In this document: positions 1 through 9,134 of the stretch, piece by piece
Layout of the letters: each line of letters begins with the position of its first letter
Numbering within the stretch: position 1 is the stretch's first letter
Assembly: GCF_000418325.1 (NCBI RefSeq)
Contig: NC_021658.1
Location: forward strand, 10,306,001-10,370,000
Origin: Sorangium cellulosum So0157-2
GTDB taxonomy: Bacteria; Myxococcota_A; Polyangia; Polyangiales; Polyangiaceae
Reading direction: 5' to 3'
Length of the DNA: 64,000 nucleotides
The notes under the pieces: model-generated
What the model was told of the DNA's origin: nothing
Database searches by the model: none
The model's input: only the letters and a program-made list of their open reading frames with translations
Position numbers and translations under genes: made by a program

Positions 1-2
1 TC

Positions 3-1280
3 GAGAACATTACCGTCGGTTACACAGACGCCATGCTGAATGCTATCCAGGATGGCGGAGATCCTCCCCCCGACGCGGATGCCGGGTACATCAACGAGGC
101 GTTCGCCGAGTTCATTTCGGCGCAGATAGCTGGAGGTGTAAACTATATAGACGCAAACATAAATATAGACACAGACAGAAACATAGATTGCAGAGATTTG
201 TCCACAGCCTGTCGCAGCTCGCTTCAAATGGGATATTGCCTGGCGAGTTCAGAAGGTCGGTGTATGGATCTCAATATGAATCAGTTGGATTCTTTTGATG
301 ATCAGATCGCGCGTGTGGCAACGTTGCTTCACGATGCATTCGACGGCGCCCCATCGCTGCCGCAGCAGAACTTGCCGGGGAATGTAGACGTGTGGCAACT
401 CAGCAATGGCCGACTGGTCTATAGCCGGCAGAATCGGACGGGAAGTGCGGATGATGAGACGATATTGCTCGGAGGCCCGTCTCTAAGAACATTGATCTCG
501 AAGTGGAACGCCCGAGGCCTGTTGCTCACGCAGGACAACTTTCTCGGAGGACTCTCGGATACGATGGCCGATGCAGGCTTCGACTGGTGCAGCCGTTGCC
601 AGCTCTTCGCGCTGCACGACGAGAGGCGAGGCACCTCAACCGCCGAGCAGATTTGTTTGCAAGAGCCAATTGCTTCGTGGCTTGGCCCTGGAAACCCGTC
701 GAGAACAGTGTTGCTTCAGCCAGGTCCGGAAGCTAAGAATGCAAAGGTTTGGTCGCATCCTGACCACCGCGATGACAGCTACGGAGGCTCACCCATTCTC
801 AGCGCGGAGGCATGGACGTGGTCGAGCGTGCCAGGCATAAGACGGAGTTTCTTTGAATTTGATCTGTCATCCATCCCGGCAGGAACGCAGATCCGCGCTG
901 CAAGGCTGACGCTTCATGCTAACACGAATGTTAGCATATCAGGACATTCGACGCTCTCGGGGCCCAACAACGGGTATCTATGGCGTGTCATGTCACCATG
1001 GGAAGAGTCAGACGTGACGTGGAACCATCAACCTCACGTGGACTTCGACAGTTCGACACCGATCCCGATCTCGGCTAGCACTTCGAGCGATCAAACATAT
1101 GTGCTCAACGTGACCGATTTGGTCCAATCGATGGTGGACGATCCTGCAACCAACTACGGATTTATGTTACAGCTCGCCGAGGAACAGTATTATCGCGCGC
1201 TGGTGTTCTGGTCGAGCGAAGCCAGCGATGCTTCAGTACGTCCTCGTCTCGATGTGGAGCTGGAGGCGAACTGCCCGTGA
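3..1280 (+). CDS. DNRLRE-domain protein, 5' end outside window
   Basis: The frame is already open at the window edge, so the N-terminus is missing; the first internal ATG is at 33. The C-terminal part (from about 225 residues after that ATG) has the features of a DNRLRE domain: a start of the type TVLLQPGPEAKNAKVWS, the segment RRSFFEFDLSSIPAGTQI, then ARLTLHAN and EESDVTWNHQP before the stop. Such domains are beta-rich modules at the C-termini of secreted proteins. The upstream part has several cysteines and is not assigned to a family. The stretch 120-300 is more AT-rich than its surroundings, which may point to recent acquisition. Function unknown; probably exported. Confidence 0.7.
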   Translation, partial: ENITVGYTDAMLNAIQDGGDPPPDADAGYINEAFAEFISAQIAGGVNYIDANINIDTDRNIDCRDLSTACRSSLQMGYCLASSEGRCMDLNMNQLDSFDDQIARVATLLHDAFDGAPSLPQQNLPGNVDVWQLSNGRLVYSRQNRTGSADDETILLGGPSLRTLISKWNARGLLLTQDNFLGGLSDTMADAGFDWCSRCQLFALHDERRGTSTAEQICLQEPIASWLGPGNPSRTVLLQPGPEAKNAKVWSHPDHRDDSYGGSPILSAEAWTWSSVPGIRRSFFEFDLSSIPAGTQIRAARLTLHANTNVSISGHSTLSGPNNGYLWRVMSPWEESDVTWNHQPHVDFDSSTPIPISASTSSDQTYVLNVTDLVQSMVDDPATNYGFMLQLAEEQYYRALVFWSSEASDASVRPRLDVELEANCP

Positions 1281-1494
1281 GTCCCCGGCGCCTGCTCACT
1301 CGCCTGCTCGCCTGATCAGTGCCATCTCGGACGGCTTGGCGAGGGCGTGGTCCAGCCCGCGGATCGCCCGCCGCGCAGCCCGGAAAGGCCGTGCGAGCCG
1401 TGGCGGGGCTGAATTTGCGTCGGCCGGGTCCCACGTCCATCTTGACAGCCTGGCTCCGCGGGCGACACCCTCCAATTTGTGGCCAAGATCTACT
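1281..1494. other. Spacer and 5' piece of an interrupted host gene
   Basis: No complete gene is visible. The last 49 bases (1446-1494) are in frame with the host gene fragments found at 4574-4604, 8728-8893 and 11915-11984. The only in-frame start codon before the first insertion is GTG at 1479, with no clear ribosome binding site, so the true 5' end is uncertain. Confidence 0.4.
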
Positions 1495-1845
1495 GTACGC
1501 GTTCGGTAGAGCCCATCCTGACGCCGAGCAGGTCCGGGACATAGGCTTGCCGTGCGATGCGAGAGCGACGGCAGCGCGCCGGCACCAGCGGCGAGACCGG
1601 ACTGAGCAGACCGGAGGCGAACACCGAAGAGCGCGCCGCGAGCGACGTCGGCGCGCGGAGGCGGCGTGCCGGCAGATCGAGCGCCTCGGCTGTCGAGCCT
1701 GAGCAGCAGAAGAAGGGCCGCTCGCGGCGCGCCGCAACGGACGGCGGAGCTCCGTCGCCGCCGCGGCAACGCCGGCGAGCAGTGCCCGCGGCGAGCGCGG
1801 CGCCGCCGGAGGTCACCGGTAGCGCAGAGCAAGGCGCTGCAGCGC

Positions 1846-3444
1846 TCAGGCGGCCAGCGTGGCCGGCGCCCGGGTCCACGGGCTGGCAGCGAGCCGCTGC
1901 CGAGCGTCGGTGTTCTCGAGGGTCTGCTTCCAGGACTTGGGAGCGAGCTCGAGGACCCGATCGCGCGGCCAGCCCGGCAGCAGGATCAGCACGTCGCGCA
2001 GGTAGGCCCAGGGGTCGAGCTGGTGCAAGGCGCAGGAGGCGATCAAGGACACGATGGTGGCGTTCCACTCCGCCCCGTCGTCACTGCCCACGAAAATCCA
2101 GTTCTTACGACCGAGTGCCTCCCTGCGGAGCTCGATCTCGCTGCGGTTGTTATCCAGGCGAAGCCGCCCGTCCTCGAGGAAACGGGTGAGCGCAGTCCAC
2201 TGGTTGCGCGCATACCCGATGGCTCCGGCGATGGGGCTCCTGGGCAGCACGAGCAACTCCTCCTTGTCGAGCCAGGCGCGGAAGGCGTCGAGCACGGGCT
2301 GGGCGCTGCTGCGGCGCTGCTCGGTGCGGCGGCTGGGAGCCAGGTCCTTGGTGGTCCTGTCGATGGCGAAGAGCTGGTGAATGAAGCCGAGCGCCGTCAT
2401 CGCGCGCTCCCGGTCCGACGACATCGCTTCAAAGAAGCGCCGCCGGCAATGCGCCCAGCAGCCCACCTCCGTGACCTGCTCGGTCCGGTACAGCTCCTCG
2501 TAGACGCTCGATGCGTCCGCCTGGACGTAGCCCTTGTACCCGCGGAGAAACTCCTTGGGGCCATCCTGGTTGTGACGCGGCGTGAATCGAAACAGCACGT
2601 GGTCCCGGTCAGCGACGAGCACCCAGAAGTGACCGCGCCGGCACTTGTCCTGCGCCTGGACGAGCACCCCGGTGGCGTCGATGGCGACGCAGTGCGCGGA
2701 GAGCGCATCCTTGGCCATGGCCGCGACCAGATGGCCGAGCACCTCGGCGCACGAGCTGACCCAGCCGCAGAGCGTCGAGCGCGCCAGGTGCACCCCTTGG
2801 CGCTCGAAGATCTTCTCCTGCCGATGCAGCGGCAGGTGGTCGCCGTATTTGCTCACCAGCACGTGCGCGAGCAGCCCTGGTCCGGCGAGCGACCGGGGGA
2901 CGGGACTGTCGGCCACCTCCGCGATGACCACGCCCGCTTCCGGTTCGCCCTGTTTGGCAAACTTGGGTCGTACGATCTGCAGCCGCACGAAGCTCGCGGG
3001 CCGCCACTCCAGCGTCTCGGACACCTCTTCGCCGATGCGGACCATCGCGGCGGCGCGCTCGTCGCGCATCTCGGGCGGGAGCAGCTCGATCCGTTCGACG
3101 GGCAGGTGCTCGGGCAGCTTCTGCCGGCCATGCGGGGTGACTCTTCGCCCCTTGCCGCCGCCTCCAGGAGAGCCCCCGGCGCCATCGCCATCGCCTTCAG
3201 GCGTGCTCGTGGTGCCAGCCTCGGTTGGCGCTGCGCCCGCGAGCATCTGCACGATGGCGTCGAAGGCCAGCTGCATCTGCCCGGGGTCGACGTGCTCGGC
3301 CTTCTGGCCGAAGATGTGCCGGCGAAGCCGCTCCAGCTCGATGCTGGCGAGCTCGTAGAGCTTGCGGTACTCGTCGCGCTCGTGCGCGGCGCGCGCCAGC
3401 TTGTCCTTCAGGTCATGAATCTGCTCTTCGAGCGGCTTGCTCAC
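1846..3444 (-). CDS. tnpC: IS66 transposase TnpC
   Basis: A 532-aa transposase of the IS66 family, the DDE enzyme that moves the element. It has an N-terminal coiled-coil/leucine-rich region (EEQIHDLKDKLARAAHER), the IS66 N-terminal signature RRHIFGQKAEHVDP, a central DDE domain with the first Asp in VAIDATGVLVQ, and the C-terminal signature LRLDNNRSEIELRREALGRK followed by CALHQLDPWAYLRDVL. The length is normal for the family and no frameshift is seen. It lies downstream of tnpA and tnpB in the same orientation, the standard IS66 order. It differs clearly from the TnpC of the second IS66 copy, although the tnpA genes of the two are nearly the same. Confidence 0.93.
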   Translation of the reverse strand: MSKPLEEQIHDLKDKLARAAHERDEYRKLYELASIELERLRRHIFGQKAEHVDPGQMQLAFDAIVQMLAGAAPTEAGTTSTPEGDGDGAGGSPGGGGKGRRVTPHGRQKLPEHLPVERIELLPPEMRDERAAAMVRIGEEVSETLEWRPASFVRLQIVRPKFAKQGEPEAGVVIAEVADSPVPRSLAGPGLLAHVLVSKYGDHLPLHRQEKIFERQGVHLARSTLCGWVSSCAEVLGHLVAAMAKDALSAHCVAIDATGVLVQAQDKCRRGHFWVLVADRDHVLFRFTPRHNQDGPKEFLRGYKGYVQADASSVYEELYRTEQVTEVGCWAHCRRRFFEAMSSDRERAMTALGFIHQLFAIDRTTKDLAPSRRTEQRRSSAQPVLDAFRAWLDKEELLVLPRSPIAGAIGYARNQWTALTRFLEDGRLRLDNNRSEIELRREALGRKNWIFVGSDDGAEWNATIVSLIASCALHQLDPWAYLRDVLILLPGWPRDRVLELAPKSWKQTLENTDARQRLAASPWTRAPATLAA

Positions 3445-3563
3445 GAGGCGCTAAGTACTCGTGACTTCTTGCTTTTTGAAGAGGGTTGTTGAAGGAAAAG
3501 AAGTGGCTCTCGCCGGAATGCTGCGCGTGCGGTGCCGGGTAGCGCGCGTCAGGTGCGGTGAGA

Positions 3564-3941
3564 TCAGACAGCTGGAGGCGGTGCAGCCTCGGCGAGGCGG
3601 ACCTCTCGCCACAGCTTCGACGGCGCAAGCGCGATGCCCTCGAGGATCTTCGCAAGCTCGGCCGCGTCGATGACGACGCTCGTGGCTCCCGGCGTGACCG
3701 CGCGCGGAGCTCGGAAGGTCCCGCGCTCTAGACGCTTGGCAAATATGGCGTATCCGGTGCGGTCCCAAAACGAGACACGGATCTGGTCGCCTCGCCGATT
3801 CCTGAACACGAACAGATGTCCGCAGAGCGGATCGGCTCCGAAGCGCTCCGCGACCAGCGACGACAGCCCATCAAAGCTCTTCCTCAGATCAGCCGGCTCC
3901 GCCGCGACGTAGACGCGCACGGACGGCGGTAGCGTCAGCAC
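3564..3941 (-). CDS. tnpB: IS66 accessory protein TnpB (hybrid)
   Basis: A 125-aa IS66 Orf2 protein with the family signature RVYVAAEPADLRKSFDGL, then CGHLFVFRNRRGDQIRV and FWDRTGYAIFAKRLERG. TnpB is needed for IS66 transposition, but its biochemical role is poorly known. The first half, up to about DQIR, is nearly identical to the TnpB of IS66-2; the second half is quite different. The switch falls near position 3775, which fits recombination between two tnpB genes. It overlaps tnpA by 7 bp, suggesting translational coupling. Confidence 0.9.
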   Translation of the reverse strand: MLTLPPSVRVYVAAEPADLRKSFDGLSSLVAERFGADPLCGHLFVFRNRRGDQIRVSFWDRTGYAIFAKRLERGTFRAPRAVTPGATSVVIDAAELAKILEGIALAPSKLWREVRLAEAAPPPAV

Positions 3942-4273
3942 GGCGTCTCCTCGGCTGCCAGCGCCAGCACGCGCTCGAGCGTGGCGGGGTCGAAGCCCGG
4001 CCGAACGCGAACCACCCGCCCGTTGGGCAGCGCGATCTCGATCGGCTCCGTCATGGCCGGCGACACGTCGGCGACGACGTGCACCGGCAGGAACCGCGGC
4101 GGCTCGGTCGACGATGACGGCGAGGGCTGCGAGGGTCCGTCAGCCCGCAGCTTCCAGCGCCACCAGTACAGCTGCTTGGGCTTGTAACCCTCGCGCCGCG
4201 CGAACTTCTCGGCGCTCAACCCGCTCCGCTCCCATCGCTGCACCCGCTCGGCCCACTCCACCCTCGTCGCCAT
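3935..4273 (-). CDS. tnpA: IS66 accessory protein TnpA
   Basis: A 112-aa protein starting MATRVEWAERVQRWERSG, with the helix-turn-helix typical of IS66 Orf1 (SGLSAEKFARREGYKPKQLYWWRWKL), so probably a DNA-binding protein acting at the ends or on expression. It is almost identical to TnpA of IS66-2 (11493-11828). A purine-rich AAGGAGGAAGCG stretch just before the ATG serves as ribosome binding site. Its own upstream sequence, including an IS66-2-type terminal repeat, lies inside the outer element. Confidence 0.88.
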   Translation of the reverse strand: MATRVEWAERVQRWERSGLSAEKFARREGYKPKQLYWWRWKLRADGPSQPSPSSSTEPPRFLPVHVVADVSPAMTEPIEIALPNGRVVRVRPGFDPATLERVLALAAEETPC

Positions 4274-4348
4274 CGCTTCCTCCTTCGCGATGGGAACAGG
4301 TAACCGGCGCCGCGCCGACCATCACGATGGCGTTGGCTGGGCGGATAC

Positions 4349-4508
4349 GCCGGTACGCGCTCCGATTCATCCCCAGTCGGCGGCTCCAGGAGTACAGCGT
4401 GCCGGCGCTGATCCCCTCCTGCTCCGCGAACACGCGGGCGGAGTGCCCGCTCCTGTGCCAGCGCGCCACCCGGTCGCGCCAGATGCGTCTGCTCTCGTCC
4501 ATCCACAC
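4349..4508 (-). pseudogene. Truncated second IS66 tnpA
   Basis: The minus-strand start at 4508 encodes about 50 residues with the IS66 TnpA pattern (RRIWRDRVARWHRSGHSA, then FAEQEGISAGTLYSWSRRLG). After that the frame runs into an IS66-2-type terminal repeat and becomes meaningless. This appears to be the original tnpA of the outer element, cut by insertion of an IS66-2-like element. Confidence 0.65.
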
Positions 4509-5726
4509 CTCCGGCGCCGGTTTCTACGCAGCGCAGAGGCTCCAGAAAAGCACGTGGGTCACCGAACGCGTACGATCTACTCGCCGCAGGTCGTCGAAGC
4601 CCTAGTGCCGCGCCTCGGTTTTGACGATCCGTTTCGCCCGGCTCGTGCGTCTGGGCGGGGGTGAGCGAAGAACGAAAGCAGCCGAGGGCCAGGTTCAGCG
4701 GGCTCCAGCTCAGCCAGGAGGACCAGCAGGCACTGCGCCGACGCGAGAGGGAGGGTCCGCTGGGCATGCTGGTCGCACGGCGGATCCAGGCCCTCCGTCT
4801 GCTCGACAAGGGCTGGACGATCACGCAAGCGGCGGAGGCGACGGGAACGTACCGCCGGGAAGTGCGACGCGTCGCCAACCGCTTCCTGGAGGGCGGTATC
4901 GAGCACGCCCTGAGCGAGGAGCCCCGGCGGCGGCGCTCCAAGCTCCTCGACAGTGCGCAGACCGCTGCGCTCATCGCGATGGTGTGCGGTCCGCCGCCCG
5001 AGGGGCGGGCGCGATGGACCATCGCTCTGGTCGCCGACGAAGCCGAGCGGCGCAGGATCGTCCGCTCGGTCAGCCGAGAGACCATCCGAAGGACCCTCGC
5101 CGACCAGGACATCAAGCCCTGGCGGGAAAAAAATGTGGTGCGTTCCGAAGATCGACGAGCCGTTCGTCGAGCGGATGAAGGACGTGCTGGAACTGTACGC
5201 TCGGCCTCACGACCCGAGCGAACCGGTCGTGGCATTCGATGAGCGCCCCGTCGTCTTGCACGACAACGCGAGGCCAGACAGGCCGATGCGCCGCGGAAAG
5301 CCGAGGCGCATCGACTACGAGTATGTGCGTCGGGGAACGGCCAACATCTTCTGCATCGTGGAGCCGAAGACCGGACGCCACCTCACCCACGCTACCGAGG
5401 ACAGAACGCGTCCGTCGTTCGCCCTCGCAGCCGAACGCATCGCCCGTGCCTACCCGCAGGCGCACCGCATTCACCTCGTCCTCGACAACCTGAATACTCA
5501 CACCCCGGCCTCGCTCATCAAGGCCTTCGGAACCGAGCGAGGCCGTGCGCTCGCCTCGCGCTTCGCGTTCCACCACACGCCCAAGTGTCATAGCTCGGCC
5601 TCATGGATCGCGCCTGGGTCGGCCAAGCGGATCCTGTGATCGCGAGCGCCGCCAGCGCCGCGATCACGACCCGGGCGATCGACGCTCGGGGTCGGCCAAG
5701 CGGATCGTGCCACCCGCTCGACGTGC

Positions 5727-6503
5727 TCATGTCTTGCTCTCCTTCGATGCCTCCGCCGCCCGGCGTCGCCGGCCCGGGGGAGGGTTGCGGTACGAGTCGC
5801 CCTCGAGGACGAGGACGTGGGCGTCGTGGAGCAGCCGGTCCATGGCGGCGCTGGCGAGCAGCGGGTCGCCGAACAGGCCGCCAAACTCCTCCACGGCGCG
5901 ATTGGACGTCAGGACCATCGCCCCGCGCTGGTAACGCAGGCGGATGACCTCGTAGACATCGGCCGCCTCTTCGACGGTCAGCGAGCGGAGACCGAGGTCG
6001 TCGACGATGAGCAGGTCGACCCCCGCGAGCCGCGCCAGCCGGCGATCGTAGCTGCCGTCGGCGCGGCCGGCGCGCAGTTGCTTGAGCATGTCGCCGGCGC
6101 CCACGTACAGCACCTGGTAGCCAGCGCGACAGGCGCGGTGACCGAGCGCCTGGGCGATGTGCGACTTGCCGACCCCCGCCTGGCCGACGAGCAGCACGTT
6201 CTGCCGGCGCTCGACGAAGGAGCAGGTTGCCAGGTCGATCACCTTCGCCTTCGGCACCCTCGGGTTGAACTGGAAGTCGAAGTCCTCCAGCGTCTTGAGG
6301 CTGTCGAAGCCCGCTCGGCGGACGCGCTGATCGAACTGCCGCCCGTCACGGCGATCCACCTCGTCGCACAGCAGCCGCACGAGGAACTCCTCGTGCGAGA
6401 GTTGCTCGTCGACGGCCTGTCGCACGCGCACCTCCAGCGACTGCAGCACGCCCGACAGCCGCAGCTTCTTGAGCACCGGCACCAGCTCGTCAGTGAGGCC
6501 CAT
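5727..6503 (-). CDS. istB: IS21 helper ATPase IstB
   Basis: A 258-aa IstB/DnaC-type AAA+ ATPase that helps the IstA transposase select targets. It starts MGLTDELVPVLKKLRLSG and shows Walker A GQAGVGKS, Walker B LLIVDDLG and the motif MVLTSNRAVEEFGGLFGD. The start at 6503 gives the usual family length; a longer open frame upstream belongs to istA sequence. It overlaps the 3' end of istA by 14 bp, the common istAB arrangement. It appears intact. Confidence 0.92.
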   Translation of the reverse strand: MGLTDELVPVLKKLRLSGVLQSLEVRVRQAVDEQLSHEEFLVRLLCDEVDRRDGRQFDQRVRRAGFDSLKTLEDFDFQFNPRVPKAKVIDLATCSFVERRQNVLLVGQAGVGKSHIAQALGHRACRAGYQVLYVGAGDMLKQLRAGRADGSYDRRLARLAGVDLLIVDDLGLRSLTVEEAADVYEVIRLRYQRGAMVLTSNRAVEEFGGLFGDPLLASAAMDRLLHDAHVLVLEGDSYRNPPPGRRRRAAEASKESKT

Positions 6504-8097
6504 GGTCCCCTCCTGTCGACGACAGCCGCGACGCCGCGAGCAACCGGAGGTCGCGCGCGAACCGCGGAGGCGCATCCGACCACGCCGCCGACGCAGCGCT
6601 CTGTGGGCTCGGCTCGAAGTCGAGCCCGCGCCGGAGGATGTCGCGAACGCCCTGGTAGCTGAGGTTGCCGTAATGGCTCGCTCGGCGACAAGCGGCCTGC
6701 GCGCGCTCCTGGGGGAACTTCTCCAGGTGCGTGACGATCGCCTGCACCTTGCGCAGCTGCGAGAGCACGTCGTCGGCGTCGAACACCTCGCGGACGAACC
6801 TGCCCACGTCCTGGCCCATCTGGTCGGCGCGCTGCTCCCAGTAGGCGCGGCTCCGGTGCCGCAGCGCCGCGCGCTCGTCGGGCAGGTGCCGATCGAGCGT
6901 GCTGCGCAGGCCGGCGCCGCGCCGATCGTGCCGTGCCACGGCCTCGTCGTCGGCATACACCACCACGCTCGTCGACGTCGCGCGCAGCCACACCTCGCGC
7001 TCCACCAGCCGCCAGGGCACCGAGTACAGCCTTCCTCCGAGCTCGACGTGGCAGTCGCGATGCACCCGAGCCCGCTTCCAGGTCACGAGCTCGTACGGGC
7101 GCAGCGGCAACGGCTGAAGCCGGCTCTTCTCCTCGGCCTCGAACACCTCAAGCGGCCTTCGCTTCGTGGTGCCGTGCTGCCGTGTGCCCGCGATCTCGAC
7201 GATCCATCGACCGAGCGCCGCGCGCACCTCGCCCACGTCCTGCCCCTCGCGACCCGCCAGGGCGTTGCGCTTGACGTACTTCACGCTCGCCTCGACCTTG
7301 CCCTTCTTCTGCGGCGCTCGCGGCGGCGTCGGGTCGACGGTGAAGCCGTAGTGCCTCGCGAGCTCGCGGTAGCTGCGGCTCAGCCCCGAGTCCTCGTCCA
7401 CGCCGAAGGCGGCACGCACCACCGCCGCCTTGAGGTTATCCGGTACCATCGTCGACGGCACCCCACCGAAGGCGCGGAACGCTTCCTCGTGCAGCCGCAA
7501 CCATGTCTCGGTCTTCTGGTCGAACACGATCTGCGCGAACAGGTGCCGGCTGTAGCCGAGCACCATCACGAACACCCACGCCCTGCGCAGGCTCTTGGTC
7601 TCAGGGTCCCACAGCCGCCCCGCGTACCCGAAGTCGACCTGCGCGACGTGCCCGGCCTCGGTCTCCACAGCGATGGCGATGTCCTGGGGCCTGATCCCTT
7701 GCTCCCTCTGGAGCGCCGCGACCATGCGCTTGACGGCGGAGCGGCTGCCGCTGAAGTCGCGCTCTTCGAGCCGCAGGCGGTCGTAGATCGCTGCCGGCTT
7801 GAGCCCTTCCTCGACGCGCGCCGCGATGTACGCTCGCCACCGCTCCACGCTCGACTGCTGCTGCGGCGCCACCTTCGATGGCACGTGCTGTCTTACCGCT
7901 TCCTTCAGCACCTCAAGCGCGGGGATCTGCTCCGCGCTCCCTTCGAGCAGGCCAGCCTGCGACAGCGCCGTGCGATACCGCCTCTCGGTGTTGGGCCCCA
8001 TCCCCAGCAGCCGCGCTACTTCCCGGCAGTCCTCGCCCCTGCGGTGCAGGCGCACGAGCTCCTGCAGCCTGTGCATCTCCGTCCTCCTCGCGCTCAT
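6490..8097 (-). CDS. istA: IS21 transposase IstA
   Basis: A 535-aa IS21 transposase. The N-terminal helix-turn-helix reads MHRLQELVRLHRRGEDCREV with ARLLGMGPNTERRYR. The rve/DDE integrase core has HVAQVDFGYAG (first Asp), then VFVMVLGYSRHLFAQIVFD and TMVPDNLKAAVVRA (second Asp), with the catalytic Glu in the stretch APQKKGKVEASVKYVKRN. The start MSARRTEMHRL at 8097 is chosen because the open frame upstream only reads through the terminal repeats. The gene appears intact, so this IS21 copy may still be active. Confidence 0.92.
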   Translation of the reverse strand: MSARRTEMHRLQELVRLHRRGEDCREVARLLGMGPNTERRYRTALSQAGLLEGSAEQIPALEVLKEAVRQHVPSKVAPQQQSSVERWRAYIAARVEEGLKPAAIYDRLRLEERDFSGSRSAVKRMVAALQREQGIRPQDIAIAVETEAGHVAQVDFGYAGRLWDPETKSLRRAWVFVMVLGYSRHLFAQIVFDQKTETWLRLHEEAFRAFGGVPSTMVPDNLKAAVVRAAFGVDEDSGLSRSYRELARHYGFTVDPTPPRAPQKKGKVEASVKYVKRNALAGREGQDVGEVRAALGRWIVEIAGTRQHGTTKRRPLEVFEAEEKSRLQPLPLRPYELVTWKRARVHRDCHVELGGRLYSVPWRLVEREVWLRATSTSVVVYADDEAVARHDRRGAGLRSTLDRHLPDERAALRHRSRAYWEQRADQMGQDVGRFVREVFDADDVLSQLRKVQAIVTHLEKFPQERAQAACRRASHYGNLSYQGVRDILRRGLDFEPSPQSAASAAWSDAPPRFARDLRLLAASRLSSTGGDHGPH

Positions 8098-9134
8098 CCC
8101 GGCCTCCTCGAAGCCGGGAGCCATGCCCGGCCGCATCGGGCTCGGGTGTACATGCCTCACCGCTGTCTGACGCCCGAGATCCGGCGCTTCCGCCGTCTCG
8201 GCCGCGATCCACTTGGCCGACCCAGCCGCGATCCGCTTGGCCGACCCGACTGCGATCCGCTTGGCCAACCCGGCTACGATCCGCTTCGCCGATCCCGCTC
8301 CCACGATCGCTGTCTCCGACAGCGCGTGCGACGCATTCCGGAAACTCGACCCAATTTCTCTCCCTCCGAGGGCCCTCCCTGCGGTCAGGCGCCTACCTGT
8401 CGTGATCCGCTTGGCCGACCCGGCCCCGATCCACTTGGCCGACCGGAGGCCGATCCGTTTCGCCATCCCGGTCGCGATCCAATAGGCCGGTCCCTGACAC
8501 CCAAGCACGCGAGCTGGCTCAACGCCGCGGAGATCGAAGCGAGCCTCGTGTCGAGGGAGTGCCTTGGCCGCAACCGCATCCCAACCCTCGCCGAGCTACG
8601 CCGCCGCGTCCGGCAGTGGAATGCAGCCGCGGACCGGGCTCGTCGCAAGATCAACTGGACCTTCACCGTCCGCGACGCCGAGAGGATCTTCGGATCCGAC
8701 TGGTTCAACAGAATCGTGTCAGAGCACTAGCTGAGAGCCTTCGTACAATCTACTGGTACACGAACGATCTGAAGTCGTTCCTGATCCGGTGCGGGGTTCC
8801 TCGCGACCACGTTGCGCGCCTTGACTGGACGTACAAGCGGACGGCGGTGCGGGAACTGCTGGACGACCTTGCTGCCCAGGGTGCTGCCGGAACGTAACCG
8901 CCCGACAGGCGCCATCTTGTGCCGTCGCGCTCCCGCGAGCACGCTCCGCCGTTTCGCCGCTGCGAGCCGTGCGCGCGCGTTCGCAGGCGGCGAGGCCCGC
9001 GCGGAGCGGCGCCCGGCGCAGCCGCGGCCGTCCGCGGCCATACGCGACCGCGTCGCCGCAGCGCACCAGGCGGCGGTTCTCGCGCTCCCCGCGATCTGTT
9101 CGATCTGCCGCCGCCCCCCCGGGGCGGCCTCGGC

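Larger units (their letters stand above)
1495..4573. mobile_element. IS66-family element IS66-1 (mosaic)
   Basis: The ends carry the inverted repeat GTACGCGTTCGGT (1495-1507, and its complement at 4561-4573). An 8-bp target duplication GATCTACT flanks it (1487-1494 and 4574-4581), the size typical of IS66. It carries tnpC, tnpB and tnpA on the minus strand, plus a second, truncated tnpA near the right end. A complete IS66-2-like terminal sequence lies inside it, ending at about 4348, so the element is a hybrid of two IS66 groups. It sits in the small host gene, upstream of the IS630 insertion. Confidence 0.9.
5586..8499. mobile_element. IS21-family element
   Basis: A 2914-bp element with ends TGTCA...TGACA and similarity continuing inward for about 45 bp. 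The target duplication is CCCAAG (5580-5585 and 8500-8505). As in other IS21 elements, both ends carry multiple copies of a repeat, here GATCCGCTTGGCCGAC and variants: two at the left (5618-5633, 5691-5706, inverted) and about seven at the right (8205-8300 and 8400-8490). These are the likely transposase binding sites. It carries istA and istB on the minus strand. Confidence 0.93.
4605..8727. mobile_element. IS630-family element, split by IS21
   Basis: The element starts GTGC at 4605 and ends GCAC at 8727, with TA on both sides (4603-4604 and 8728-8729), as expected for IS630. Deleting it together with one TA restores the frame of the host gene. Similarity of the two ends beyond GTGC is only partial by eye. 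The transposase gene is cut by the IS21 element at 5586-8499 and also has a frameshift at a run of seven A. Confidence 0.75.
4661..8730 (+). pseudogene. IS630 transposase, frameshifted and interrupted
   Basis: Three pieces make one IS630 transposase of about 380 residues: 4661-5132 (N-terminal helix-turn-helix, LLDKGWTITQAAEATGTYRR), 5133-5585 (catalytic DDE domain, MWCVPKIDEPFVERMKDV to LVLDNLNTH) and 8506-8730 (KHASWLNAAEIEASLVSREC to the stop). Pieces 1 and 2 are out of register at the A run 5127-5133; dropping one A gives the expected WREKMWC. Pieces 2 and 3 are separated by an IS21 element and join exactly at TPK|HASWL after removal of it and one CCCAAG. The enzyme cannot be made intact from this copy. 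Confidence 0.9.

Noticed and set aside
1666..3492. 608-codon plus-strand open frame
   Set aside because: It is antisense to the IS66 transposase, and its reading shows no family marks; high GC leaves such frames open.
6469..8730. 753-codon plus-strand open frame
   Set aside because: Mostly antisense to istA; only its last 75 codons are real, being the 3' end of the IS630 transposase.
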